Positions 6,896 to 15,957 are shown, counted from the stretch's first letter. The stretch: 64,000 nucleotides of DNA from Pseudomonas fluorescens (GCA_902825215.1 LR782234.1:3596001-3660000), one strand, 5' to 3'. Program-made: numbers and translations. Notes: generated by a model not told the origin, from the letters alone.

Positions 6896-9358
6896 GTGGA
6901 TGTCCTGAAACAGCTTACTCGCGAGCAGCTCGAGTCCGAGGTCACGCGCCTGCGCCTGGCCGTCGAGGCCACCTGCGACGCCGTCTGGGACTGGGATCTG
7001 AAGACCGACCGGATCGTCTGGAACGACTCCCTGCAACAGGCCTACGGCTATGTCGCCGAGGCCATTGAGCCGACCTGCGACTGGCGCTTTGCGCAGATCC
7101 ACACTCAGGACCGTGGCCGGGTAACCCACTCGATTCGCTCGGCGATCGACGGCAAGGGCACCACCTGGAGCGCCGAATACCGCTTTCGCTGCCACGACGG
7201 TTCCTACGCTGAAGTCCTCGATCGCGGTCACCTGATCCGCGATGCCGCCGGCCAGCCGGAGCGAATGATCGGCGCGATGCTCGACCTGACCCGCTCGCGC
7301 AGCGCGGAAAATGCATTGCGCCTGAGCGAAGAACGCTTCAGCACAATCCTTGAAACCATCGAAGCGGCGTTTGCCATCGTCAAGGTCAAGTTTGATGCCG
7401 ACGACCAGCCGATCGATTATTTCTTCGTCGAAGCCAACCCGGCATTCGAGCGTCAGGCCGGGGTCAACCTGCGCGGCAAATGGGTCACCGAGTTTGCGCC
7501 GAATCTGGAACGGTTCTGGTTCGAGACCTACGGCCATGTGGCGAAAACCGGCGAGCCGGCGAATTTTGAAAACTATGCCAATACCTTCGAACGCTGGTTC
7601 GACGTGCGCGCCGTGCGCGTTGGCGAGCCGGCTGATCGGCAGATCGCGATTCTGTTCAATGACGTCACCGAACGCCGCAATGCCCAGGAACGCCTGCGCG
7701 TGAGCGAGGCCGTGGCCCGCGAGAACATCGAGCGAGTGCAACTGGCCCTCGCCGCTGGCGCGATCATCGGCACCTGGCATTGGCACCTGCCCTCCGATGG
7801 TTTTTCCGTCGATGACGCCTTCGCCCGGGTGTTCAACCTTGACCCGGCGCTGGGCCGCGATGGCCTGAGCCTTGAGCAGATAGTCATCAGCGTCCACCCC
7901 GACGACCGCGACGGACTGATCGCCGCGATCAACGAAGTGATCGCCCGTGGCGGTGCCTATTCGCATCAGTACCGCGTGTGCGGCGCCGACGGCAAATACA
8001 CCTGGATCGAAGCCAATGGCCGCGTCGAATGCGCCGAGGACGGCACGCCACTGCGTTTTCCCGGGGTACTCATCGATGTCGAAGAGCGGCGCAATGTCGA
8101 GGCCGAGCGCGACCGCGCCACCGCCGCCCTGCGCGCATTGAATGACACGCTGGAACAACGGGTTTCGGCACGCACCGCCGAACTGATGCAGGCCGAAGAA
8201 AAGCTGCGCCAATCGCAGAAAATGGAAGCGGTCGGGCAGCTCACCGGCGGCCTCGCCCATGACTTCAATAACCTGCTCGCGGGGATTTGCGCCTCGCTTG
8301 AGCTGGTCGACAAACGCATCAGTCAGGGGCGTCTGCACGACGTCGGCAAGTACATGGAAATCGCCCAGGACGCGGCCAAGCGTGCCACCGCCCTGACCCA
8401 TCGTCTGCTGGCATTCTCCAGGCGCCAGACCCTCGATCCGCGGCCCACTGAAGTCAACGCGCTGATCGCCGGCATGAGCGAATTGATCCAGCGCACCGTC
8501 GGCCCGAGCATTCGCCTGAAAACCGTGATCGCTGCCGATCTGTGGCCGGCGCTGGTCGATGCCAGCCAACTGGAAAACGCCCTGCTCAACCTGTGCATCA
8601 ACGCCCGCGATGCGATGCCCGATGGCGGGCGCATCACCGTCGAAACCGCCAATCGTTCGCTGGATGCAGAAGCCGCGCGGGCGCTGGACATGCCCGCCGG
8701 TCAGTACCTGTGCCTGTGTGTGACCGACACTGGGACCGGGATGAGCGCCGAAGTCATGGCCAAGGCCTTCGATCCGTTTTTCACCACCAAACCTCTGGGC
8801 CAGGGTACCGGACTCGGGCTGTCGATGATTTACGGTTTTACCAAGCAATCCGGCGGCCAGGTGCGGGTGCAGTCGCAGGTCGGTCAAGGCACCGAAATGT
8901 GCATTTACCTGCCGCGTTATCGCGGCGCGGCGCAGCACAATCATGACGACGCGCAGAGCACCAGCACGCCGTTTGCCAAGGCCAGCGAGACCATTCTGAT
9001 CGTTGACGACGAACCCTCGGTGCGCCTGCTGCTCAAGGACATTCTCAACGACCTCGGCTACAGCCTGCTCGAAGCGGCGGACAGCCTCGAAGGGCTTGAA
9101 GTGCTGCGTTCCGACGCGAAGATCGATCTGCTGATCACCGACGTCGGCCTGCCGGGCGGCATGAACGGTCGGCAGATGGCCGATGCCGGGCGGCAAATCC
9201 GCCCGCAGCTGAAAACCTTGTTCATCACTGGCTACGCGGAAAACTCGGTGATCGGCAATGGCCAGCTCGGGCCGGGCATGCAGGTACTGACCAAACCCTT
9301 TGCGGTCGACACCCTGGTGTCACGGGTCAGCGGGCTGATGGCCGCGCCCTTCGAATGA
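6896..9358 (+). CDS. PAS-domain hybrid sensor histidine kinase/response regulator
   Basis: 820-residue soluble hybrid kinase with no membrane segment. Order: PAS 1 (residues ~15-135, DAVWDWDLKTDRIVW), PAS 2 (~145-265), PAS 3 (~285-400, GTWHWHLPSDGFSVDDAFARVF), a coiled linker, HisKA with phospho-acceptor His455 in GGLAHDFNNLL, HATPase_c with NARDAMPDGG, DTGTGM and TGLGLSMIYGF, and a receiver domain with IVDDEP and phospho-acceptor Asp749 in LLITDVGLPGG. The start is GTG 6896, with TAAGG eight bases upstream; in-frame upstream codons run into a stop. Signal and output are unknown; no separate response regulator gene is next to it. Its last 39 bases overlap the 3' end of the convergent diguanylate cyclase gene. 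Confidence 0.92.
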   Translation: MDVLKQLTREQLESEVTRLRLAVEATCDAVWDWDLKTDRIVWNDSLQQAYGYVAEAIEPTCDWRFAQIHTQDRGRVTHSIRSAIDGKGTTWSAEYRFRCHDGSYAEVLDRGHLIRDAAGQPERMIGAMLDLTRSRSAENALRLSEERFSTILETIEAAFAIVKVKFDADDQPIDYFFVEANPAFERQAGVNLRGKWVTEFAPNLERFWFETYGHVAKTGEPANFENYANTFERWFDVRAVRVGEPADRQIAILFNDVTERRNAQERLRVSEAVARENIERVQLALAAGAIIGTWHWHLPSDGFSVDDAFARVFNLDPALGRDGLSLEQIVISVHPDDRDGLIAAINEVIARGGAYSHQYRVCGADGKYTWIEANGRVECAEDGTPLRFPGVLIDVEERRNVEAERDRATAALRALNDTLEQRVSARTAELMQAEEKLRQSQKMEAVGQLTGGLAHDFNNLLAGICASLELVDKRISQGRLHDVGKYMEIAQDAAKRATALTHRLLAFSRRQTLDPRPTEVNALIAGMSELIQRTVGPSIRLKTVIAADLWPALVDASQLENALLNLCINARDAMPDGGRITVETANRSLDAEAARALDMPAGQYLCLCVTDTGTGMSAEVMAKAFDPFFTTKPLGQGTGLGLSMIYGFTKQSGGQVRVQSQVGQGTEMCIYLPRYRGAAQHNHDDAQSTSTPFAKASETILIVDDEPSVRLLLKDILNDLGYSLLEAADSLEGLEVLRSDAKIDLLITDVGLPGGMNGRQMADAGRQIRPQLKTLFITGYAENSVIGNGQLGPGMQVLTKPFAVDTLVSRVSGLMAAPFE

Positions 9359-10867
9359 GTGTTCACCGCGGTACGCAACGAAGCCGTTGCGCCCGGCGGC
9401 CTTGGCTTGATACAGCGCCTGATCGGCGGATTCGATCAGACTTTGCACGGCATCCAGTTGCGCCCCCTGCCCCGCGGCAACGCCGATGCTCACGCTGACC
9501 CGGGCCAGTGGACTCGAGGGATGCGGCAGATTTTCCTGCCTGAGGCGATCAACGAGCAGTTGCGCCACCACCGCCGCGCCCTCCGCGTCGGTGTCGGGCA
9601 TGATCACCGCGAACTCTTCGCCACCGTATCGCGCGACCAGATCCGACGGGCGCCGCACCGAGTCTTCCAGCAGTTTGCCGACCACCCGCAGGCACGCGTC
9701 GCCGGCGACATGCCCGAGCGCATCGTTATACAACTTGAAGTAATCCAGATCGATCATCAGCAAGGCCAGTGAGCCGCCGTCGCGCTGGGCCCGGCGCGCT
9801 TCGGTGGCGAGGGTCTGGTCGAAGCAGCGACGATTGGCCAGCGCGGTCAGCGCATCCTTCATCGCCAGCAATTCCAGTTGCCGATTGGAGCCGAGCAACT
9901 GCTGCTGGGCGATCCGCAACTCCTCTTCGACTTGGGTACGCCGACGAATATCGCGATAGAGAAACCAGCCGATGATACCGGTCAGCCCCAACAGGCTGGC
10001 GACCACCACCGCAGACAGCAAGGCCTCGGTGCGCCACGCCGCGAGGGCTTCGTGCTTGCCGAGGGCGACGGTGGTGATCAGTGGCAGTTTCTGGCTTTTG
10101 CGAAACGCATAGAGGCGTTCGACGCCGTCCAGGCTGGAGGTAAACGACGCGGTGCCAACCGAGCGTTCCAGCAGGTATTTGGCGTAGATCGGCGATTTGG
10201 AAAAGTTGCGCCCCATGTCCTGCTCGCGGAACGGGTAGCGCACCAGCAGCGTGCCGTCGGTGTACGACAGGCCGATCGCGCCCTCCTGACCGACGTCGAG
10301 TTTGCCGAACAGGCGCAGAAAGTTCTGCACGCCCAGCGTCACCGCAACCACCCCGGCGAACTCGCCCTGATCATCATTGAAGCGGCGGCTGACGGTGATC
10401 ACCCACTCGTCATTGCTGCGGCTGCGGATCGGCGGACCGATGAAGGTCTCGCGGCTCGGATCGTCGCGGTGATGAATGAAATAGGCGCGGTCGCTGCTGT
10501 CGGCGCCTTGGGGAATCGGCCGGTTCGATGACATCAGCCAATGGCCGTGGCGGTCGTAAATGGTGATGCCGCTCAGTTGCGGCATCAGCGGTTGCTGATG
10601 GTTGATCAACGTGCGCAAGCGCTCGATCTGCGCCGGGCCACTGCCTTCGGTTTCCAGGCGCTCGACCAGGCCGAGCAACAACAGCGAACTCTGGCGGACG
10701 ATGCCTTCGGAATAGGTCGCCAGTGCTTGCGTCAGGTTCAGGCTGTTAACGTCAATTTCTTCCAGCGCACGCTCGCGTGAAGCGAGCACTTTCCAGATGG
10801 TCAGGGACGCCAGGGAACAGCCGATCACCAGTAACAGGAGGATGACGAGGTGGGTATCACGCTTCAC
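9320..10867 (-). CDS. Membrane diguanylate cyclase with periplasmic dCache-type sensor
   Basis: 515 residues starting at GTG 10867 with AAGG just upstream. A membrane segment lies at residues ~7-30 and another at ~275-300 (LSAVVVASLLGLTGIIGWFLY). Between them is a ~240-residue periplasmic region with the Cache pattern (AYFIHHRDDPSRETFIGPPIRSR, GVVAVTLGVQNFLRLF). A short linker leads to a GGDEF domain whose active-site loop reads GGEEF (YGGEEFAVIMP), an active variant. It makes cyclic di-GMP from GTP in response to a small periplasmic ligand. No upstream RxxD inhibitory site is evident at the usual distance. It converges on, and overlaps, the hybrid kinase gene. Confidence 0.93.
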   Translation of the reverse strand: MKRDTHLVILLLLVIGCSLASLTIWKVLASRERALEEIDVNSLNLTQALATYSEGIVRQSSLLLLGLVERLETEGSGPAQIERLRTLINHQQPLMPQLSGITIYDRHGHWLMSSNRPIPQGADSSDRAYFIHHRDDPSRETFIGPPIRSRSNDEWVITVSRRFNDDQGEFAGVVAVTLGVQNFLRLFGKLDVGQEGAIGLSYTDGTLLVRYPFREQDMGRNFSKSPIYAKYLLERSVGTASFTSSLDGVERLYAFRKSQKLPLITTVALGKHEALAAWRTEALLSAVVVASLLGLTGIIGWFLYRDIRRRTQVEEELRIAQQQLLGSNRQLELLAMKDALTALANRRCFDQTLATEARRAQRDGGSLALLMIDLDYFKLYNDALGHVAGDACLRVVGKLLEDSVRRPSDLVARYGGEEFAVIMPDTDAEGAAVVAQLLVDRLRQENLPHPSSPLARVSVSIGVAAGQGAQLDAVQSLIESADQALYQAKAAGRNGFVAYRGEHSFEGRGHQPADP

Positions 10868-11040
10868 GAAAGTACCTTATGGAAAGTCCGGTTTCCCGTT
10901 CCTGCCGTCAGCGGATCGAGGCCCTGACAGCGACCGTATGTCCTCGGCTGGGGCAAGGATACAAGCAGTCCGTGTGGCGTGCAGCATCATCCTGCGCAAT
11001 ATTTCAGGCGGTGAGTTTGGGTGCATATCCGTTGCTTCGG

Positions 11041-11240
11041 GTGCTGCGGCTGGCGGTTTCGCCCTTACGGCGAGGCACTTTTTCCAGACGCCGAAAAAGT
11101 ACCCAAAAAGGCTTGCTCCTACGTACGGCCCTAGCAAGCTCGGGTTCCTTCGCTGCGGGATCGCTCCACTCAGCCTTCCGATGTCGCTGGTTAGGCAAGA
11201 TCAAGATCAAGGGCACGCGAGCTAACGCTCATTGTTGAGT
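11041..11240. repeat. Degenerate dispersed repeat in the 10,868-11,391 gap
   Basis: The 524 bases between the cyclase and the IS hold no convincing gene. The part from about 11041 (GGTTTCGCCCTTACGGCGAG, then a CACTTTTTCCAGACGCCGAA stretch) looks like a dispersed element often seen in Pseudomonas intergenic regions and sometimes mis-called as small ORFs. This is recognition from memory, not a search. It is followed by the left half of palindromic repeat copy 1. Confidence 0.4.
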
Positions 11241-11281
11241 GGTTAGAAGCGCTGCATGGCTTGAGATATTCGGTGGATTCG

Positions 11282-11391
11282 CCCCTCACCCCAGCCCTCT
11301 CCCCCTGGAGAGGGAGCCGATTTGTGTTGGCTTTGAAGGTCGCGTACGACTCGGTATTTCAGGTCGACGTGGCTTTCGCATCCCGCACGGT
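11282..11391. repeat. Palindromic repeat copy 1, left part (interrupted by the IS)
   Basis: Starts with CCCCTCACCCCAGCCCTCTC, forms an inner hairpin (CCCTCTCC/GGAGAGGG), continues with GGAGCCGATTTGTG as in copy 2, and stops at the GGT that flanks the IS. The missing right part continues at 12650. Confidence 0.85.
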
Positions 11392-11440
11392 TGATCTGGT
11401 CAAACGATACTGGACACGGTTATAGGGTTTAGGTCATTTC

Positions 11441-12321
11441 TCATGCTGCCAACGCTTCCATGGCTACCGGAGTTCGATAGCCGTTGTAACTGTGTAGCCT
11501 GATCCGATTGTAATAATGGGTCAGGTAGCGCAACACATCGGTACTGGCCTCGTCTTCGTTTCGGTAGCCAGCTTTGGGTATCCATTCAGATTTCAAGCTG
11601 CCAAAGAAACGTTCCATCGGGGCGTTATCCCAGCAGTTTCCTCGCCGACTCATGCTTTGTTTTATGCGCATCTGCGATAGCGTTTCACGGAACATTTTGC
11701 TGCTGTAATGGCAACCCTGATCCGAATGGAACATCAAGTTTTCAGGACGCCCTCGCGACTCGAAAGCCATCGTCAACGCTTTACAGGTCAAAGCCGAATC
11801 AGGACTTCTGGACATCGCCCAACCAACGATGCGTCGGGCATGCAGATCAAGTACCGCAGCCAGATAAACCCAGTAAGTACCGGCCCAAATGTAAGTCACA
11901 TCGCCACACCACACTTGATTGGGTGCTTCAACGTTGAATTTGCGCTCCAAATGATTGGGGGCGTATTGCGCCTCCGCACCGCTGGGTTTGTAACGATGAC
12001 TGCGTCGTTGCTGGCTCTTCAACCCGAGCTCGCGCATCAGGCTACGAGCCATGTAACGACCTACCGACTCCTTTTCGTTACACAGCGCCTTTGCCAGGCT
12101 GCGCGCGCCCATTGATCCACGACTTTGCTCATGTAATTCAGCAGCCTTGATCTTGAGGCGATCGCGCTCGACGTCCACTTTCGTCCGCTGTTTCAGACGC
12201 TCGTAATAACTGCTGCGGTTGATACCAAATACGCCACACAACTCGGATCTTGGATATTGCTCGCTTAACTCCTCGATCAGCCTTACCGATCGAGGGAATC
12301 CGACATCAAGAGAGCTGTAGC
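11441..12321 (-). CDS. IS3-family transposase OrfB (DDE integrase), made by -1 frameshift
   Basis: Catalytic part of the transposase, in the -1 frame relative to orfA. From the slippery site the frame reads KGYSSLDVGFPRSVRLIEEL and continues into CGVFGINRSSYYERL, so the OrfAB fusion is open throughout. If translated alone, a TTG at 12241 could start it. An HTH_21 region near VERDRLKIKAAELHEQS is followed by the rve integrase core with catalytic Asp in WCGDVTYIW, Asp in FHSDQGCHYSS and Glu in NAPMERFFGSLKSE, the DDE triad with the spacing typical of IS3. It ends at TGA 11441, about 50 bases inside the left inverted repeat. It looks functional. Confidence 0.92.
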
Positions 12322-12582
12322 CTTTTTTAAAATTTCCTTCTCGCGCTCAATCCGTCGAATTTTTGCTTCCAGTTCCTGGATGCGTTGTTGGTCAGAAGTC
12401 ATGGCCTTGGACTTCTCAGGTGTCTTGCCGCTGCGCTCCGCACGCAGTTGCTCAACCCAGCGGCGCAGAGCTGTAGGGCCCACACCCATTGCCTCGCAGG
12501 CTTCACTCACCGAATAGTCTTTATCCAAAACCAGGCAAGCCGCATCCCGTTTAAAATCTGTCGAAAAATATCGTCTGGTCAA
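12283..12582 (-). CDS. IS3-family transposase OrfA (HTH and leucine-zipper part)
   Basis: 99 residues. N-terminal helix-turn-helix of the HTH_Tnp_1 type (FSTDFKRDAACLVLD, SVSEACEAMGVGPTALRRWV) that binds the inverted repeats, followed by a coiled-coil (QRIQELEAKIRRIEREKEIL) for oligomerisation. The frame stops at TAA 12283. The codons TTA AAA AAG near the end form the A-AAA-AAG heptamer (12322-12328 on the minus strand), where a -1 slip joins OrfA to OrfB. OrfA alone is commonly an inhibitor of transposition. Confidence 0.92.
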   Translation of the reverse strand: MTRRYFSTDFKRDAACLVLDKDYSVSEACEAMGVGPTALRRWVEQLRAERSGKTPEKSKAMTSDQQRIQELEAKIRRIEREKEILKKATALLMSDSLDR

Positions 12583-12649
12583 ATCACACCTCGTCGCTGG
12601 GCGTAGATTACCGCCCTTTAGGGGTGTCCAGAATCATTAAGCCAGATCA

Positions 12650-12691
12650 GGTCAGTCCCCTCTCCCTCCGGGAGAGGGTTAGGGTGAGGGG
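12650..12691. repeat. Palindromic repeat copy 1, right part
   Basis: GGTCAGTCCCCTCTCCCTCC onward, with the inner hairpin CCCTCTCCC/GGGAGAGGG and the outer arm GGGTGAGGGG pairing with the left arm at 11282. It overlaps the last codons and stop of the AraC-type gene. Confidence 0.85.
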
Positions 12692-13635
12692 CTTTTGATT
12701 TTCGCGGTTTGATGCTCATCCCCCGACCGTCGCTGCCCGCGCAATGCGACGATGTCGCGCTTGGGCGCGGCGCCGAACAGTCGGCTGTATTCGCGGCTGA
12801 ACTGCGATGGGCTTTCGTAGCCGACCTTGAAGGCCGCGCTGGAGGCGTCCTGCTGTTCGTTGAGCATCAGTCGCCGCGCTTCGGTCAGGCGTAGCCACTT
12901 CTGATATTGCAGCGGGCTCATCGTCGTCAGTTGGCGGAAATGATGGTGGAAGGTCGGCGCGCTCATTTGCACCCGCGCGGCCAGTTCCTCGACCCGCAAC
13001 GGCGAGGTGTAGTTGATTTTCAGCCAGTCGATGGCTTTGGCGATGCGGTAGCCCTGGCCGTCGACCGCGGTGATCTTGCGCAACCGCGCGGCCTGATCAC
13101 TTTGCAACAGGCGGAAGTGGATTTCGCGCTGGATCAACGGCGCCAGCACCGCGATTGCATCCGGCTCATCGAGCAGAGCGAGCAAGCGCTGGAACGCCAG
13201 CAGCATCGGCTGGGTGACCGAGCCGATGCCGACGCCTTTGCGCTCGGCAACGTCGCGGTACGGCGGTGGATCACTTTGCGCGGCCAGCTCGGCGAGCATC
13301 TGCACATCGAGCTTGAACGACAGGCCCAGACAAGGCTGCTCGGGGCTGGCCTGCAACACTTCGGAATTGGCTGGCAGGTCCAGTGAGGTCAGCAGGAAGC
13401 GCGAGGTGTCGTACAGGAAACCTTCGCCGCCGACCCACAGTTTTTTCTCGCCCTGCGCTACCAGAATCACGCTGGGTTCGACCATGCACACCAGCGGTGA
13501 CGAGGGTTGTTCGCGGCGAAAAAAGCCGAGACCGGCAATCGCGGTGGGGAAATCGCCCGGCACCTTGGCATGGGCGCCGATGGTCTGCGCCAGCTCGGCT
13601 TGCAGCGATAAATAGGGGGGAAGTGTCATGGTCAT
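12679..13635 (-). CDS. AraC-family transcriptional regulator (AraC_N type)
   Basis: 318 residues with an N-terminal arabinose-binding-like cupin half (residues ~20-190, PSVILVAQGEKKLWVGGEGFLYD) and a C-terminal double helix-turn-helix (~205-300: LRVEELAARVQMSAPTFHHHFRQLTTMSPLQYQKWLRL, then AAFKVGYESPSQFSREYSRLFGAAPKRD). This AraC_N subgroup commonly controls a neighbouring oxidoreductase or efflux gene. It is divergent from an MFS transporter across 163 bases, so it probably controls that gene. The last residues (KIKSPSP) and the stop codon are written by the right arm of palindromic repeat copy 1, so the repeat has reshaped the C-terminus. Confidence 0.9.
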   Translation of the reverse strand: MTMTLPPYLSLQAELAQTIGAHAKVPGDFPTAIAGLGFFRREQPSSPLVCMVEPSVILVAQGEKKLWVGGEGFLYDTSRFLLTSLDLPANSEVLQASPEQPCLGLSFKLDVQMLAELAAQSDPPPYRDVAERKGVGIGSVTQPMLLAFQRLLALLDEPDAIAVLAPLIQREIHFRLLQSDQAARLRKITAVDGQGYRIAKAIDWLKINYTSPLRVEELAARVQMSAPTFHHHFRQLTTMSPLQYQKWLRLTEARRLMLNEQQDASSAAFKVGYESPSQFSREYSRLFGAAPKRDIVALRGQRRSGDEHQTAKIKSPSP

Positions 13636-13798
13636 AGGGTTCCGTTACCTCTGCGCTGAACTGTAGCGTGCCGGCGCGCAAGCGTCCCGCGCAAATGCCA
13701 CGACTCAGCGGATCAGGCAAGAAATCCAGCGAATCGCGCTACAGCCGTGCGCGCTTGACCGGGACAATGGGCGTTTCGCGCAACACAGGATTTCGACA

Positions 13799-15004
13799 AT
13801 GACCGTGACCACATCCACCTCGCCGCAACCCTCCGCCTCATGGGGCGCGGTTTTCGCCATGTCGCTCGCGGCCTTCGTGCTGGTGGCCTCGGAGTTCATG
13901 CCGGTCAGCCTGCTGACGCCAATCGCCAGCGACCTGCATATCAGCGAAGGCCAGGCCGGTCAGGGCATTTCCGTGTCCGGGCTGTTTGCCCTGCTCACCA
14001 GTCTGCTGATTCCGTTGCTGGCGGCGCGAGTCGATCGCAAGCCGCTGCTGCTGTCGCTGACCGGGTTGATGATCGTCTCCGGGACTGTGGTCGCGTTCGC
14101 ACCGAACTACACGGTGTTCATGCTCGGCCGCGCGCTGATCGGCGTGGCGATTGGTGGCTTCTGGTCGCTGTCGGCGGCGACAGCGATGCGGCTGGTGCCG
14201 GATGAACAGGTCACGCGGGCGATGGCGATCGTCAACGGCGGCAATGCGCTGGCGACGGTGATTGCCGCGCCGCTGGGCAGTTTTCTCGGCGCATTGATCG
14301 GCTGGCGCGGGGCGTTTTTCTGCGTGGTACCGGTCGCGCTGCTGGCCGGGGCCTGGCTGATGTTCAGTCTGCCGTCGATGAAAGCCGCTGGTGGCGCCGC
14401 TTCCGGCAATGTCTTGCGCTTGCTCAAACGCCCGCCGGTGGCGTTGGGCATGCTCGCGGTCAGTGTGTTTTTCATGGGCCAGTTCATGCTGTTTACCTAT
14501 CTGCGGCCGTTCCTTGAAACGGTCACTCAGGTGAACGTCTCGGTGCTCTCGCTGATGTTGCTCGGCCTCGGCGCGGCCGGGCTGGCCGGGACTTTCCTGA
14601 TCGAAGGGTTTGTGAAAAAAAGCCTGCATCGCACGCTGATCGTCATTCCGCTGCTGATGGCGGTGATCGCCATGGCGCTGATTGCCTTCGGTAGTTCTCC
14701 GGTCATTACTGCGGTGCTGCTCGGGTTGTGGGGTCTGGTGGCGACGGCGGCGCCGGTGGGCTGGTGGACGTGGCTGGCGCGAACCCTGCCGGATGCCGCC
14801 GAAGCGGGCGGCGGTCTGATGGTCGCGGTGGTGCAGTTCGCAATCGCCTCGGGGGCGATTGTCGGCGGCGTGTTGTTCGACATGAGCGGCTATCGCGCGA
14901 CCTTCGAATCCAGCGCCGCGCTGCTCGTCGTCGCGGCGGTGCTGGCGTTGCTCGCCGCGCGTTCGGCTTCGCGGGTGCCGCAGCCATCGATGAGCCTGAC
15001 CTGA
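13799..15004 (+). CDS. MFS efflux transporter (DHA1 family, sugar/drug efflux type)
   Basis: 401 residues with about twelve hydrophobic segments. The N-terminal half begins WGAVFAMSLAAFVLVASEFMPVSLLTPI, carries the family pattern EFMPVSLLTPIASDL and a loop with RVDRKPLLL between segments 2 and 3, like the AraJ/YdhP/NepI group. It uses the proton gradient to export a small molecule that cannot be named from sequence. A divergent AraC-type regulator is next door. A terminator shared with the convergent ycaC gene follows at 15031. Confidence 0.9.
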   Translation: MTVTTSTSPQPSASWGAVFAMSLAAFVLVASEFMPVSLLTPIASDLHISEGQAGQGISVSGLFALLTSLLIPLLAARVDRKPLLLSLTGLMIVSGTVVAFAPNYTVFMLGRALIGVAIGGFWSLSAATAMRLVPDEQVTRAMAIVNGGNALATVIAAPLGSFLGALIGWRGAFFCVVPVALLAGAWLMFSLPSMKAAGGAASGNVLRLLKRPPVALGMLAVSVFFMGQFMLFTYLRPFLETVTQVNVSVLSLMLLGLGAAGLAGTFLIEGFVKKSLHRTLIVIPLLMAVIAMALIAFGSSPVITAVLLGLWGLVATAAPVGWWTWLARTLPDAAEAGGGLMVAVVQFAIASGAIVGGVLFDMSGYRATFESSAALLVVAAVLALLAARSASRVPQPSMSLT

Positions 15005-15030
15005 CTCGTCGTCCCGAATCCTCGAACGAA

Positions 15031-15059
15031 AAAAAGCCCGCTTTCAAAGCGGGCTTTTT
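15031..15059. terminator. Bidirectional terminator between the MFS gene and ycaC
   Basis: AAAAAGCCCGCTTTCAAAGC followed by GGGCTTTTT forms a strong stem with A and T tails on either side, suited to ending both convergent transcripts. Confidence 0.9.
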
Positions 15060-15077
15060 GTTCTGTATCGATACCGA

Positions 15078-15710
15078 TTACTTCTGCTGCGCGGTCAACG
15101 CCGAGTAGCTATTCATCAGGTTGCGGTAGTTAGGGATACGCTGCGACAGCAGGTTGCCCAGGCCTTCGATGTCGTTGCGCCAGTCGCGGTGCAGCTCACA
15201 GGCCACCGAGAACCAGTTCATCAGTTGTGCGCCAGCCTGGGTCATGCGGCTCCATGCGGCTTGTTGCACGGTGGTGTTGAAGGTGCCCGAAGCATCGGTG
15301 ACCACGAACACATCAAAACCTTCCGCCAGTGCCGACAAGGTCGGGAACGCTACGCAAACATCAGTGACCACGCCGGCAATGATGATCTGTTTGCGGCCGG
15401 TCGCCTTGATCGCCTTGACGAAGTCTTCGTTGTCCCAGGCGTTGATCTGGCCTGGGCGGGCGATGTACGGCGCGTCCGGGAACATTTCTTTCAGTTCCGG
15501 GACCAGCGGGCCGTTCGGGCCTTGTTCGAAACTGGTGGTGAGGATGGTCGGCAGGTCGAAGAACTTGGCCAGGTCGGCCAGGGCCAGCACGTTGTTCTTG
15601 AACTCGTTCGGCGAGAAGTCCTGCACCAGGGAAATCAGACCGGTCTGGTGGTCAACCAGCAGCACGATAGCGTCGTCTTTGTTCAGGCGGTTGTAAGTTG
15701 GAGTAGTCAT
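15078..15710 (-). CDS. ycaC: YcaC-type cysteine hydrolase, isochorismatase fold
   Basis: 210-residue isochorismatase-like hydrolase. The catalytic triad pattern is visible: Asp in LLVDHQTGL near residue 20, and Cys in IIAGVVTDVCVAFPTLSALAEG near 120, with the cis-peptide motif GVVTDVC. N-terminus (YNRLNKDDAIVLLVDHQTGL) and length match the YcaC family, structurally known octameric hydrolases whose substrate is still unsettled. It is a single gene, convergent with the MFS gene, and its upstream region is followed by the divergent PL7 gene. Confidence 0.9.
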   Translation of the reverse strand: MTTPTYNRLNKDDAIVLLVDHQTGLISLVQDFSPNEFKNNVLALADLAKFFDLPTILTTSFEQGPNGPLVPELKEMFPDAPYIARPGQINAWDNEDFVKAIKATGRKQIIIAGVVTDVCVAFPTLSALAEGFDVFVVTDASGTFNTTVQQAAWSRMTQAGAQLMNWFSVACELHRDWRNDIEGLGNLLSQRIPNYRNLMNSYSALTAQQK

Positions 15711-15957
15711 GGTGTCAGTCCCTTTTCAAGTTTGAAGTTTGTTGTTGCGTTCAAGTTGGGTACAGATTACTGACCCATCGAAAAGGGATAAATCGGCTGA
15801 AACGCGTTTCACCGTCCACCCAAACGAGACAATCCAAACCCGCTGATCAGCGCCATTAGTCCACGCACTGTCAAGTTCATGGAACACATTGATGCGCCCC
15901 GGCATCACTCGTCTTGCAACTTACCCACTTCATCTGTCCGAGATTGTGGAGGTATTT

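Larger units (their letters stand above)
11392..12649 (-). mobile_element. IS3-family insertion sequence, complete, 1258 bp
   Basis: Both ends read inward as TGATCTGG then, after a degenerate stretch, GAT(A/T)CTGGACAC, giving imperfect terminal inverted repeats of roughly 26-36 bases. GGT is duplicated at 11389-11391 and 12650-12652, the 3-base target duplication usual for this family. It holds orfA and orfB overlapping in the -1 frame with an A-AAA-AAG slippery heptamer. Both frames are open and the DDE residues are present, so it looks intact. The exact member cannot be named without a search. Confidence 0.93.

Noticed and set aside
6833..9196. Long minus-strand open frame opposite the hybrid kinase
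   Set aside because: Composition-driven shadow of the kinase; no start context or domain.
11041..11240. Small coding genes in the gap before the IS
   Set aside because: The open frames there overlap a dispersed degenerate repeat and show no protein-like conservation pattern.
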